In this document: one piece after another, positions 44,405 to 54,079 of the stretch
Numbering within the stretch: the first letter of the stretch is position 1
How the letters are laid out: each line of letters starts with the position of its first letter
Origin: Bacteroidota bacterium
GTDB taxonomy: Bacteria; Bacteroidota; Bacteroidia; Cytophagales; Cyclobacteriaceae
Assembly (NCBI GenBank): GCA_023417065.1
Contig: JAEZGH010000019.1
Location: forward strand, 74,898-138,897
Reading direction: 5' to 3'
DNA length: 64,000 nucleotides
Position numbers and translations under genes: made by a program
The notes under the pieces: model-generated
What the model was told of the DNA's origin: nothing
Databases searched by the model: none
The model's input: only the letters and a program-made list of their open reading frames with translations

Positions 44405-47400
44405 ATGGCAAAAAACTATCCCCATCAACCCTCCGGTCACGCGACGGCGTCTGCACGTCACTGGCTGGGACCTGATCGAAAAAACCGGCTGTGCTACCTT
44501 GTCGGGTTTTTCGTCCTGCTATCTCTTTTTACCTTCGGCAACGCCTTTGGGCAAAACCAGAAGACGATTTCCGGATCGGTAACCGATGAAACCGGTCAGC
44601 CACTTCCCGGAGTGAGTATCGTCCTCAAAGGATCGTCTGGTGTAGGCACATCCTCGAATATCGATGGATCCTATCGCCTTGTTCTGCCTTCCGGGGAGGA
44701 CAATCCGACCATCGTTTTTTCATTCATAGGATACAAATCCCAGGAGGTTTCTGTGGGGAACCAGACCGTCATCAATATTCAGTTTGAGTCGGATCTGACT
44801 ACGCTGGGAGAGGTTGTGGTTGTCGGTTATGGTACGCAGAGCAGGAAAGACGTTACCGGATCCATCGCAACGATCTCGCAGGAACACATGAACCAGGGGG
44901 CGATCACTAACCCGCTGCAGCAAATCGCAGGAAGGGCCCCGGGCGTATCGGTTTCTCAGATCAGCAGCGAACCCGGCTCCTCACCAAGTGTACGCATCCG
45001 CGGTATCACTTCCCTGCGTGGTGGGAATGACCCGCTGGTAGTAGTGGATGGAGTTCAGGGAAATATGGAGCTCCTCAATCAGGTTGCGCCAAGTGAGATC
45101 GAGTCAGTCGACATCCTGAAAGATGCTTCGGCTACTGCTATCTACGGATCACGTGGCGCGCCTGGGGTAATTCTGATTACCACCCGGAAAGGGCGGGAGG
45201 GTGGTACAAGTGTCGAATATAACGTTGCGGCCTCCGTTGACTATATACCTGAAAATCGGAAACTCAACGTCCTTGATGCGCAGCAGTGGTCTGAGCAAGT
45301 CCGCCTCAATGGCGTTCCCGCTTCTGTAAACCACGGATCGAACACAGACTGGTTCGACCTCCTTACGCGTCCTGGGTATACGCAAAATCATACGCTTTCT
45401 TTTGGCGGCGGATCAAAAAATATGCACTACCGCGCTGCCCTGACAGCTATCCTTCAGGATGGTGTTGTCATCAATTCCAACAACGACAAATACATCGGTA
45501 GTCTGCAGGCTACGCAGTACGCGCTCGACGACCGCCTTACGTTAACGCTGAACCTCAACAGCAGCGTCAACAACACAACAGGAAGTCCAAGCAGTATCGG
45601 TCCGGTCTCCTTTCAATCAACCCTCGTGAACCTGGCCAATATCGCGCGGCCAACCGATCCCGTGTTTGACACCGATGGCGAAACGTACTTCCGCGATCCT
45701 GTAGTATTTCAGTACATCAACCCATACGCAGTAGCGAAGAGTGTCATCAACGAAGGAAAGAACAACAACCTTTTCGGAAGTCTTCGCGCAGACCTGGAAC
45801 TCATCGACGGCCTTACCGCAGGGTGGTTTGGCAGCTGGCGGAAAACGGATCAGATGTGGGGATATTATCTCCCTGCGAAATCCACTATTGAAGATGCTAT
45901 CAACCGCAAGGGGATTGCCAGCATCGACAACAACAGAAGAGACGAGAAGTTGATGAACATTAGTCTCAACTATAGTCGCGAAATGGGCGCTCACTCCCTT
46001 TCGGCGATGGTATTGTACGAATGGCAAAACCAGGCCTATTACGGAAACTGGACCCAGGCCACAGGCTTCATCAACGATCTTACTACCTACAACCGACTTG
46101 AGGCCGGGGACCTTTCGCTGGCTTCTGCCGGGAACATGAGGTCGTATAAAAATGACCGGACCCTGGTTTCCCTCCTTGGAAGGGTTAATTATAGTTACAA
46201 CCAAAAGTACCTGCTTACGGTGAGTATGCGTCGCGATGGATCTTCCGTGTTCGGTGCGAACCATAAGTGGGGTAACTTCCCGGCAGCGTCACTGGCATGG
46301 CGGATAGAAGAAGAATCATTCATGGAGAATCAGAATGTATTCCAGTCACTGAAGCTACGCGGCGGCTACGGGATTACGGGTAACCAGCAGGGACTCGGTC
46401 CTCAGCAGTCTATCGCGCTGGTCCAGTCAGCAGGAGTTGCGTACTTCGGCGGAACGCAGATCACCAACTTCAACGTAACGCAAAATCCGAACGCAGATCT
46501 TCGCTGGGAAACGCGTAAGCAGTCAAATCTCGGTATTGACTTTAGCCTTCTCGATAACAGACTCAGCGGTTCAGTTGACGTGTTCCGCGCGGTAACGGAT
46601 AATCTGCTCTTTGAATACGTGGTGCCACGCCCGCCCTACCAGCACGACAGGATGATTGCCAACATTGGTAGTATGCTGAACAAGGGTATTGAGATCGCAC
46701 TTGGTTATGATCTGATCAAAACGGATAACACAACACTGACCCTGGGTGGAAACGTGTCGTTCCTGAATAACGAGGTATTGACTCTTGGCGGTTCACTCAA
46801 TGGTATTCCAATGAACACCAACTATGTGGGATGGGGCGCTACCGGCGCTTACCTGATCGAAGGTCATCCCATAGGAACGTTCAACATACTCAAACATACT
46901 GGTGTGGATGAAACCGGCGAGGAGACTGTACTTGACCGCGATGGCAACGGTATCATCGATCAGGGGAACACGAGCCCGGATAGGTACATCGCGGGATCCG
47001 CGTTGCCGACCTATACGTATGCCGTTACGCCCACGCTTCGGCATAAGAACCTGGACGTGTCGATGCTCTGGAGAGGATCAGGAGGTAATAAGATTTACAA
47101 CAACATGCGTCATAGTCTGAGTATGCTCGAGATTCTCGGACGCGCCAATGTGCTGGAAAGCGCTGTCGGGCTGGGTATGCGCACTTCACAGTATGCTTCT
47201 GACGTATGGCTTGAAGACGGCTCTTTCTTTCGCCTTGACAACGTCACCATGGGATATACAGTACCGCTGGGCGATGTAAAATATATCGACCGGATCCGTG
47301 TGTCTTTCACAGGAAACAATCTGCTGTTATTCACCAGCTACAGCGGTGTCGATCCTGAGATCAACGTCAGTGGAAGCAACCCAGGTGGCTTTGACCTGAA

Positions 47401-47476
47401 TACGTTTGGTGGAGACCGCGGTGCTTATCCCCGTGCGAGAAGCTTTGCAGTAGGGGTGAACGTTGTTTTTAAATGA
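44405..47476 (+). CDS. susC: SusC-like TonB-dependent receptor (starch import)
   Basis: A 1023-residue outer-membrane transporter. After a signal segment (about 30-50) come the carboxypeptidase-D-like domain (SGSVTDETGQPLPGVSIVLKG), the TonB-box/plug junction GEVVVVGYGTQ, the plug (RIRGITSLRGGNDPLVVVDG and SVDILKDASATAIYGSRGA) and the barrel ending in GVNVVFK. It pairs with SusD to import maltooligosaccharides. The long N-terminus (MAKNYPHQPSGHATASARHW) before the signal is typical of the family. First gene of the sus locus. Confidence 0.96.
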   Translation: MAKNYPHQPSGHATASARHWLGPDRKNRLCYLVGFFVLLSLFTFGNAFGQNQKTISGSVTDETGQPLPGVSIVLKGSSGVGTSSNIDGSYRLVLPSGEDNPTIVFSFIGYKSQEVSVGNQTVINIQFESDLTTLGEVVVVGYGTQSRKDVTGSIATISQEHMNQGAITNPLQQIAGRAPGVSVSQISSEPGSSPSVRIRGITSLRGGNDPLVVVDGVQGNMELLNQVAPSEIESVDILKDASATAIYGSRGAPGVILITTRKGREGGTSVEYNVAASVDYIPENRKLNVLDAQQWSEQVRLNGVPASVNHGSNTDWFDLLTRPGYTQNHTLSFGGGSKNMHYRAALTAILQDGVVINSNNDKYIGSLQATQYALDDRLTLTLNLNSSVNNTTGSPSSIGPVSFQSTLVNLANIARPTDPVFDTDGETYFRDPVVFQYINPYAVAKSVINEGKNNNLFGSLRADLELIDGLTAGWFGSWRKTDQMWGYYLPAKSTIEDAINRKGIASIDNNRRDEKLMNISLNYSREMGAHSLSAMVLYEWQNQAYYGNWTQATGFINDLTTYNRLEAGDLSLASAGNMRSYKNDRTLVSLLGRVNYSYNQKYLLTVSMRRDGSSVFGANHKWGNFPAASLAWRIEEESFMENQNVFQSLKLRGGYGITGNQQGLGPQQSIALVQSAGVAYFGGTQITNFNVTQNPNADLRWETRKQSNLGIDFSLLDNRLSGSVDVFRAVTDNLLFEYVVPRPPYQHDRMIANIGSMLNKGIEIALGYDLIKTDNTTLTLGGNVSFLNNEVLTLGGSLNGIPMNTNYVGWGATGAYLIEGHPIGTFNILKHTGVDETGEETVLDRDGNGIIDQGNTSPDRYIAGSALPTYTYAVTPTLRHKNLDVSMLWRGSGGNKIYNNMRHSLSMLEILGRANVLESAVGLGMRTSQYASDVWLEDGSFFRLDNVTMGYTVPLGDVKYIDRIRVSFTGNNLLLFTSYSGVDPEINVSGSNPGGFDLNTFGGDRGAYPRARSFAVGVNVVFK

Positions 47477-47508
47477 CAGGATGTGTCCAACAAGCAAAAT
47501 AACAAGAC

Positions 47509-49005
47509 ATGAAATACAGAAATATATTTATAGCAATGTGTTCCGTCCTGCTGCTGTCGCCGTCATGTACCGACGTCAGCGAGAACGTCTATGACAAATA
47601 CGCGGCATCGGATTTCTACGGAACGATTGAAGGTGCTAATGCAGCGCTTGCAGGGGTCTACGCTCAAATTGCAGGAAACTGGGGTGGCGAAGGGTACGCC
47701 GGCGCTGACAACGGATGGTACGATGTCAATGAAATGTCCTCCGATGCGCAGGTAATTCCACATCGCAATGACGGAAACTGGCAGATTGACTTTGCCATTC
47801 TTCATCAACACGAATGGCTGCCCACGCATGCGTACATTACCAACACGTGGAACTGGCTTTACCGCTCAGTGTTTGAAGCAAACAAGGCGATTGAACTTCT
47901 CGAAGGCGCAGACGCTGATGCCGACAAGATCGCCGAAGCCCGTGTACTGAGAGCGTTCTTCTATTATCTGCTGATCGATGATTTCGGGGACGTGCCATTC
48001 TACACGGAAAACAATGTTACCGTTGATAAACTCCAGCAGTTGAGTCGCGAAACAGTGTTCAATTTTATCGTTGATGAGCTGACTTCTAATGTCGACAAGC
48101 TCAGTCCGACGAAAGGCGGTGAATACTACGGAAGGTTCAACCGCTGGGCAGGGTATATGCTGCTGGCGAAGGTGTACCTCAACGCAGAAGTTTACACGGG
48201 GAAACCGATGTGGCAGGAGTGTCTATCGGCCTTGAACAAGATCATCGACGAAGGAGGTTTTTCACTTCATCCTGGCGACGCCAATGCATCGAGCCCACTG
48301 GGATATCGTTACTACGAGCTTTTTGGTGACGTTCTTCCGGGTGACGAAACAATTCTGGCAATGTTCGCTACGAGAAATGTCGTTTCGCGAAATGTGTATG
48401 CCATAAGAAGTCTGCATGGCCCTCACGGTACAGCGGTCTTCGGATACAGTGGCTGGAATGGAACAATCGTGCCGACGCCGTACTACGAAATGTACAGCGA
48501 TAACGATATCCGCAAGAAGCAGTTCCTTGTAGGCCCACAGCCGGGAAATGTGAACTATCATCTTAGTGTGGGGTCGCTGATTGATCCGGGTGCTGATCCT
48601 CAGGCTGGTGTTCGCAACGTCAAATTTTATCCTGCAGGAGACGACGGCGGGGATGGCGCGTCCAATGATTTTCCGATTTATCGTTATGCCGATGTCTTGC
48701 TGATGAAAGCAGAATGCCTGGTCAGACTGAATAATGCTTCGGAAGCTAAATCATATGTCGATCAGGTACGGCAGCGCGCCGGCCTGGATGCACTTGCTGC
48801 ACCGCCGACACTTGACGATGTGTACCTCGAACGGGGGCTCGAACTCAACATGGAGGGGCACCGCCGGCAGGACATGATCCGCTTCGGTACATTCCTTCAG
48901 CCGCATTGGTTCAAAGGGCACTCCCCCGAACATCGGAAGCTGTTCCCCATTCCTACGGCTGCGATGGACGCAAATCCAAACTTGAAACAAAATCCTGGTT
49001 ACTAA
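47509..49005 (+). CDS. susD: SusD-like starch-binding lipoprotein
   Basis: A 498-residue surface lipoprotein with signal ending in LSPSC. The helical TPR-like core includes NTWNWLYRSVFEANKAIELLEG, AEARVLRAFFYYLLIDDFGDVPFY and YRYADVLLMKAECLVRLN, with the C-terminal RRQDMIRFGTF and KLFPIPTAAMDANPNLKQNPGY. It captures oligosaccharides and forms the lid of SusC. It starts 32 nt after susC. Confidence 0.96.
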   Translation: MKYRNIFIAMCSVLLLSPSCTDVSENVYDKYAASDFYGTIEGANAALAGVYAQIAGNWGGEGYAGADNGWYDVNEMSSDAQVIPHRNDGNWQIDFAILHQHEWLPTHAYITNTWNWLYRSVFEANKAIELLEGADADADKIAEARVLRAFFYYLLIDDFGDVPFYTENNVTVDKLQQLSRETVFNFIVDELTSNVDKLSPTKGGEYYGRFNRWAGYMLLAKVYLNAEVYTGKPMWQECLSALNKIIDEGGFSLHPGDANASSPLGYRYYELFGDVLPGDETILAMFATRNVVSRNVYAIRSLHGPHGTAVFGYSGWNGTIVPTPYYEMYSDNDIRKKQFLVGPQPGNVNYHLSVGSLIDPGADPQAGVRNVKFYPAGDDGGDGASNDFPIYRYADVLLMKAECLVRLNNASEAKSYVDQVRQRAGLDALAAPPTLDDVYLERGLELNMEGHRRQDMIRFGTFLQPHWFKGHSPEHRKLFPIPTAAMDANPNLKQNPGY

Positions 49006-49017
49006 ACGACACTGAGT

Positions 49018-50103
49018 ATGAAAAAACACTTAAATATTCTGGCAGTGTTAATGACATTGCTGATGCTGTCAGGCTGCGAAGATGATCCCACGTTGACAGT
49101 GTTGCAGAAAGTAAGCTTCGCCGCGGCACCGGAAGTCTCTGCCAGCGAAATTGTAATCACGGATGAGAACAAGGTGGAGACGCTTTTGCAGGTTTCATGG
49201 AAAGCGATCCAGTTTCCCGTGGAGGGACCGGTGACATACACCCTGCAGTTTGAAACGGCAGCCGATACCAGTGGCGTTAACGGGTGGTCTGGAGCAATTT
49301 CCAGGGAGATAGGTGAGGACCTCCTGGCGTCATCGTTCAGTGGTGCTGAGTTGAATGACATTGCCAATCAGCTCGGATTTGAACCAGGAGTGGAGGGCGT
49401 CATTGCAATACGCGTACAAGGTACGATGAGCAGAAATATTTTTTCTCCGGCGACAGCCGTACGGGTGACGCCGATCGATGTCCCCGAAGTCGTCGAGTAT
49501 CCATCCATGTATATCGCCGGTGACTACCAGGGGTGGAATATCGGAGCGCCGTCGATCATTTCGTCAGTAAACGACGACGGAATCTATGAAGGATATATCT
49601 ATATCCCTGCCGGTGGTACCAATGAATTTAAACTGTATGCGCAGCCTGACTGGGGCCCGATGTCATATGGATATGAAAGCGAGGGCAAGATAATGGAGGC
49701 TAACTTTGCCGGTGCGAACTTTGTTGCTCCATCCGACGGATACTACCTGTTCATGGTAAACCTGAACGAGATGACGTATCAGCTTATCAAGACCTCGTGG
49801 GGGATAATCGGGGGCGCGACTCCGGGAGGCTGGGACGCCGATACGCCTTTAATGTACGACCCGGATACACAAACATGGAGCGTAACGGCTGATATGAAAG
49901 CCGATGGCTCATTTAAATTCAGAGCCAATAATGCCTGGGTTCTCGACTTTGGACTTGGCGATGGAAGGCCGGCGTATGCTAACCATCCATGGAAGGCGTA
50001 TGTAGAGCAGCCGCACTTTACCGTGCCTTCGGATGGAAATTACACGATCACACTTGATCTGCACATCCCCGGAAACTACGCATACTCAATCAAGAAAAAT
50101 TAA
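49018..50103 (+). CDS. SusE/SusF-like surface glycan-binding lipoprotein
   Basis: A 361-residue lipoprotein (signal ending in LSGC). Residues about 20-155 form a SusE N-terminal Ig-like domain (YTLQFETAADTSGV). Two starch-binding modules follow: about 165-250 (MYIAGDYQGWNI, NEFKLYAQPDWG) and about 265-360 (ATPGGWDADTPLMYD, FKFRANNAWVLDFG), each with the aromatic pair that stacks on glucose units. It holds starch at the cell surface. It starts 12 nt after susD; an intercistronic hairpin follows it. Confidence 0.9.
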   Translation: MKKHLNILAVLMTLLMLSGCEDDPTLTVLQKVSFAAAPEVSASEIVITDENKVETLLQVSWKAIQFPVEGPVTYTLQFETAADTSGVNGWSGAISREIGEDLLASSFSGAELNDIANQLGFEPGVEGVIAIRVQGTMSRNIFSPATAVRVTPIDVPEVVEYPSMYIAGDYQGWNIGAPSIISSVNDDGIYEGYIYIPAGGTNEFKLYAQPDWGPMSYGYESEGKIMEANFAGANFVAPSDGYYLFMVNLNEMTYQLIKTSWGIIGGATPGGWDADTPLMYDPDTQTWSVTADMKADGSFKFRANNAWVLDFGLGDGRPAYANHPWKAYVEQPHFTVPSDGNYTITLDLHIPGNYAYSIKKN

Positions 50104-50110
50104 ATTATGG

Positions 50111-50137
50111 GTGGGAACGCTTAACGTCCCCACCTTT
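50111..50137 (+). terminator. intercistronic hairpin between the SusE-like and amylase genes
   Basis: GTGGGAACG (50111-50119) pairs with CGTCCCCAC (50125-50133) with one mismatch, followed by TTTT. It may act as a partial terminator or an RNA stabiliser, separating expression of the binding proteins from the enzymes. Confidence 0.6.
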
Positions 50138-50157
50138 TGACAACTAATGCAAGAATA

Positions 50158-51582
50158 ATGATGCAAGTATTTCACGAGTGGAGGCGATTCCCCATCATTC
50201 GACTTATCGTCGTCCTGCTTTTGATTGTGCCAACCATGCTCGCCGGTGGGTCGTGCAGTAAAGACGGTGAGGCGATACCGAAGAAACCGATAGTCACAGG
50301 GGAGGAACCAAAGCAGTATGACGTACCCTTTGCCAACGTGCCGGCTACAGGCGACATCATCATGTATGAGGTGAACCTCTGGGCGTTCAGCCAACGGGGT
50401 AATCTCCAAGGGGTTACCGAAAAACTGGATCACCTAAAAGAACTTGGTGTCAACGTGGTTTGGCTCATGCCCGTTTATGAAATCGGCGAGCTTAAAGGAA
50501 TTGGTTCACCATATGCAATCAGGAATTATAAAAAGATCAATCCAGCATTCGGTTCGCTCGAAGATTTACGGACTCTTGTGAAGGAAGCGCACAACAGGGA
50601 TATGGCCGTCATCCTCGATTGGGTGGCAAACCACACCGCGTGGGATCATGCATGGATACAACAAAATCCAGGCTGGTATACAAAGGATGCTTCCGGTAAC
50701 ATCATCAGTCCTGATGGCATGGGCTGGAATGATGTAGCAGACCTGAATTTCGGTTCATCAGCCATGCGCAAGGAGATGATTCAGGCGATGAAGTACTGGA
50801 TACTTGAGGCGAATGTCGATGGTTTCCGCTGCGATTATGCCGACGGCGTTCCCAACGACTTCTGGAAGCAGGCCATTGATACTTTGCGAAACATTCCCAA
50901 TCGTGATCTGATCATGTTTGCAGAAGCGGGAAAGAAAGATCTGCTATCATCAGGCTTCGACCTGATCTTCGGATGGAATTTTTATGGAAAGCTCAAGGAG
51001 GTCTATGAAAAAAATGCTTCCGTCAGTATAGTAACTTCTGCCCATACATCCGACTACTCGGGAATACCCGAAGGGAAACACATGCTGCGCTGGATTACCA
51101 ACCACGATCAGAACGCATGGGAAGATACACCGGTTAATACCTTCGGAGGACAAAAGGGTGCCATGGCCGCGTGGGTAGTAACTTCCTATATGGGGGGAGT
51201 GCCGCTCATTTACAATGGGCAGGAGGTCGGATTCAACCAAAAGATTCCCTTCTTTCAGAACAGTTCCGCGAAGATTGACTGGAGTGCCAATACTGATATT
51301 CTCGATCAGTACCGAAAGCTGATCGCGTTCAGGCAAGGCAGCGCGGCAGTACGGCAGGGAAGTCTGGAAACATTCAATTCCAGTGATGTGATGGCGTTCC
51401 GGAAGAGCGTTCAAGGAGAGGAAGTTGTGGTGCTTGTCAACCTGCGAAATGACGCAAAGGAAGTAGTGATACCGTCATCGGTTACCGGCGATGGGTGGAC
51501 CGATGTGATTACCGGTCAGACGACAACTCTTCCGGAAAGTATTTTGCTGGATGCCTTCGAATATCGGATTTTTTATAAATGA
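50158..51582 (+). CDS. GH13 alpha-amylase family lipoprotein (SusG-like)
   Basis: A 474-residue enzyme; the lipobox in MLAGGSC (Cys33) anchors it at the surface, the place of SusG. Catalytic residues are Asp226 (nucleophile, DGFRCDYADG), Glu256 (acid/base, MFAEAGKKD) and Asp317 (ITNHDQNAWED). It cuts alpha-1,4 linkages in starch or related glucans. ATG at 50158 is used rather than the TTG seven codons upstream, which lies in the preceding hairpin. It starts 54 nt after the SusE-like gene. Confidence 0.92.
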   Translation: MMQVFHEWRRFPIIRLIVVLLLIVPTMLAGGSCSKDGEAIPKKPIVTGEEPKQYDVPFANVPATGDIIMYEVNLWAFSQRGNLQGVTEKLDHLKELGVNVVWLMPVYEIGELKGIGSPYAIRNYKKINPAFGSLEDLRTLVKEAHNRDMAVILDWVANHTAWDHAWIQQNPGWYTKDASGNIISPDGMGWNDVADLNFGSSAMRKEMIQAMKYWILEANVDGFRCDYADGVPNDFWKQAIDTLRNIPNRDLIMFAEAGKKDLLSSGFDLIFGWNFYGKLKEVYEKNASVSIVTSAHTSDYSGIPEGKHMLRWITNHDQNAWEDTPVNTFGGQKGAMAAWVVTSYMGGVPLIYNGQEVGFNQKIPFFQNSSAKIDWSANTDILDQYRKLIAFRQGSAAVRQGSLETFNSSDVMAFRKSVQGEEVVVLVNLRNDAKEVVIPSSVTGDGWTDVITGQTTTLPESILLDAFEYRIFYK

Positions 51583-51666
51583 TAATATTTAAAATTGCTG
51601 AATAATTATTAACAGACTACGGCGGCATTTTGCGAAGTGTCGGCGTGGTCATTTCTATTTAATTTC

Positions 51667-53823
51667 ATGAGTGTACGAAGTATGATAACAACACGTGTTT
51701 TTGTTCTTGCGCTTTTCCTTGCCATCAGTTATGCCGGGTTTGCTCAGCATACCCTCACATCACCGGATGGCAATCTGCAGTTAAGATTCGATTTGGATGG
51801 AGGAGGTGCGCCCAGGTATCAGCTGAACTATAAAGGCAAGCAAGTGATAAAGCCCAGTGTTCTGGGCTTCGAGCTGGTCGACAAGCCTGCGTTTCTTGAC
51901 GGATTCAATATTGTGAATACTACCCAGGGTGCGGTTGACACAACGTGGGAACCGGTGTGGGGCGAAGAGAAAGAAATCCGCAATAACTACCGGGAACTCG
52001 CGGTGACGCTTGAACAAAAGAGTTCAGAGTGTTCCATGGTAATTCGCTTCCGGTTGTTCAACGACGGTCTCGGATTTCGTTACGAATTTCCGAAGCAGCC
52101 CAACCTTCATTATTTTATCATAAAGGAAGAGCGTACTGAATTCGCCCTGGCAGGCGATCACAAAATCTTTTGGATTCCCGGAGACTACGATACCAATGAG
52201 TATCCCTATATGACCTCGCGGGTTTCCGAGGTGCCTGCTCTTCAGGAAAAAGCTACGGTTCAGATCACGGCTCAGCAACCCATTGAAAACCCTTCTGTTC
52301 AGACGCCATCCATGATGAAAAGTCAGGATGGACTGTACATCAATATTCACGAAGCTGCTCTGGTGAATTATCCCGCTATGCATTTGAATGTTGATGCCAA
52401 AACGTTGACGTTAAGTGCACACCTTACTCCCGATGCCGTTGGGAACAAAGGCTATCTGCAGTCTCCCGCTCATACGCCCTGGCGGACCGTTCTCGTAAGC
52501 GACAAAGCCGGAGATATACTTATTTCCCGTACAATCCTGAATCTGAATGAACCGAGTAAGGTGGCTGACGTATCGTGGATTAAACCGACTAAATACATCG
52601 GCATCTGGTGGGAGTACTTCGTAGCGGGAAAAAACACGTGGGCTTATTCAACAGAAACGAACGTAAAACTTGAAGACGATTTTACGAAGTATACACCGAA
52701 CGGAAAACACGGTGCCACCACTGAAAGGGCGAAAAAGTTTGTGGATTTTGCCGCGGCTCATGGATTCGACGCTGTGCTGATTGAAGGCTGGAATATTGGA
52801 TGGGAAGACTGGGTTGGCAACTGGAAGGAAGATGTGTTTGACTTCGTTACACCGTATCCGGATTTCAACGTGAAAGAGGTACAACAACATGCTGCTTCGA
52901 AAGGGGTTAAGATAATCATGCATCACGAAACTGCGGCATCTGCGACGAACTACGAACGCAGACTGGATCGCGCATTCAACTTTATGAATGAAAATGGCTA
53001 CAAGGCTGTGAAGAGTGGATATGTCGGTCCGATTATTCCGCGGGGAGAACACCACGATGGTCAGTGGATGGTAAACCACTATATACATGTTGCGAATCGC
53101 GCTGCCGACTACAAGATCATGGTGAACAGCCACGAAGCAGTTCGTCCTACCGGATTGCATCGCACCTACCCCAACTGGATCGCACAGGAGTCTGCCAGGG
53201 GAACCGAGTTTGAAGCCATGGGCGGCCTGAATCCTGAGCACACGACGATCCTTCCGTTTACCAGACTTGTCGGAGGTCCTATGGATTATACACCGGGTAT
53301 TTTTCAGACCGACCTTTCATACTACGGTACAGGCAGTGTTCAGCGTGTAAACACTACGTTAGTGAAACAGCTGGCTTATTATGTAACGATGTACAGTCCC
53401 CTCCAAATGGCCGCAGATCTTCCTGAGAATTACGAACGCTTTCCGGATGCGTTTCAGTTTATCAAGGACGTTGCGGTTGACTGGGACAAAACGTGGGTAC
53501 TTGAGGCGGAGCCTGGCGACTTCATTACGATGGCAAGGAAAGCCAAGGGCAAGGACGAATGGTATGTGGGAGGTGTTACGGATGAGAATTCGCGGACTGC
53601 GGAGATAAACTTCTTATTCCTGCCTGAAGGTAATTACGTCGCCACGGTGTATGCCGATGGTAAAGACGCGAGTTACGACAAGAATCCCCAGAGTTATACG
53701 GTGACAAAATATAATGTTACCTCGAAAAGCAAGCTTCGCCAGCAGATTGCAACCAGCGGGGGAATTGCAATAAGCATTCGTCCGGCGGCGAAGGAAGAAG
53801 TGCGGCGCTATAAAAAACTGTGA
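51667..53823 (+). CDS. susB: GH97 inverting alpha-glucosidase (SusB-type)
   Basis: A 718-residue exported enzyme (signal ending in GFAQ). N-terminal GH97_N super-sandwich, then a TIM barrel and a C-terminal domain. The acidic residues Glu421 (MHHETAAS), Glu490 (VNSHEAVRP) and Glu514 (GTEFEAMGG) are spaced 69 and 24 apart, exactly as Glu439, Glu508 and Glu532 of SusB, so it is of the inverting type; retaining members have an aspartate in a KIDF-type loop, absent here. It completes maltooligosaccharide hydrolysis in the periplasm. 84 nt after the amylase gene. Confidence 0.93.
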   Translation: MSVRSMITTRVFVLALFLAISYAGFAQHTLTSPDGNLQLRFDLDGGGAPRYQLNYKGKQVIKPSVLGFELVDKPAFLDGFNIVNTTQGAVDTTWEPVWGEEKEIRNNYRELAVTLEQKSSECSMVIRFRLFNDGLGFRYEFPKQPNLHYFIIKEERTEFALAGDHKIFWIPGDYDTNEYPYMTSRVSEVPALQEKATVQITAQQPIENPSVQTPSMMKSQDGLYINIHEAALVNYPAMHLNVDAKTLTLSAHLTPDAVGNKGYLQSPAHTPWRTVLVSDKAGDILISRTILNLNEPSKVADVSWIKPTKYIGIWWEYFVAGKNTWAYSTETNVKLEDDFTKYTPNGKHGATTERAKKFVDFAAAHGFDAVLIEGWNIGWEDWVGNWKEDVFDFVTPYPDFNVKEVQQHAASKGVKIIMHHETAASATNYERRLDRAFNFMNENGYKAVKSGYVGPIIPRGEHHDGQWMVNHYIHVANRAADYKIMVNSHEAVRPTGLHRTYPNWIAQESARGTEFEAMGGLNPEHTTILPFTRLVGGPMDYTPGIFQTDLSYYGTGSVQRVNTTLVKQLAYYVTMYSPLQMAADLPENYERFPDAFQFIKDVAVDWDKTWVLEAEPGDFITMARKAKGKDEWYVGGVTDENSRTAEINFLFLPEGNYVATVYADGKDASYDKNPQSYTVTKYNVTSKSKLRQQIATSGGIAISIRPAAKEEVRRYKKL

Positions 53824-54026
53824 TCTGGGCTCCGGGGCCGTTCATCAATTGCCGAAGGGTAAGAGGGAGGGATGGATGGGCGGGCCCCATTATTTGATTA
53901 ATTGTACTCAGGGACAAGAAGGGCTTTTCGGATGAGTCGATTCATTGTGTGGAGAGATTCGCCAATTATTGTTTCTGGCGGAGATGTAAGGTAAAAATTC
54001 ATCCGGAAAATTTCTTCAGAAAAAAT

Positions 54027-54055
54027 AAAGACAGGCAGCGCCTGTCTTTGTTTTT
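54027..54055. terminator. bidirectional terminator between sus locus and lipoprotein gene
   Basis: A perfect 10-bp stem (AAAGACAGGC at 54027-54036 with GCCTGTCTTT at 54040-54049) with A- and T-rich flanks, placed between two convergent genes. Confidence 0.88.
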
Positions 54056-54079
54056 ATTGAGAACGTTATGCCTGCTTAT

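Noticed and set aside
51667..53823. Retaining GH97 enzyme
   Set aside because: The glutamate pattern and its 69/24 spacing match inverting SusB; the aspartate nucleophile loop of retaining members is missing.
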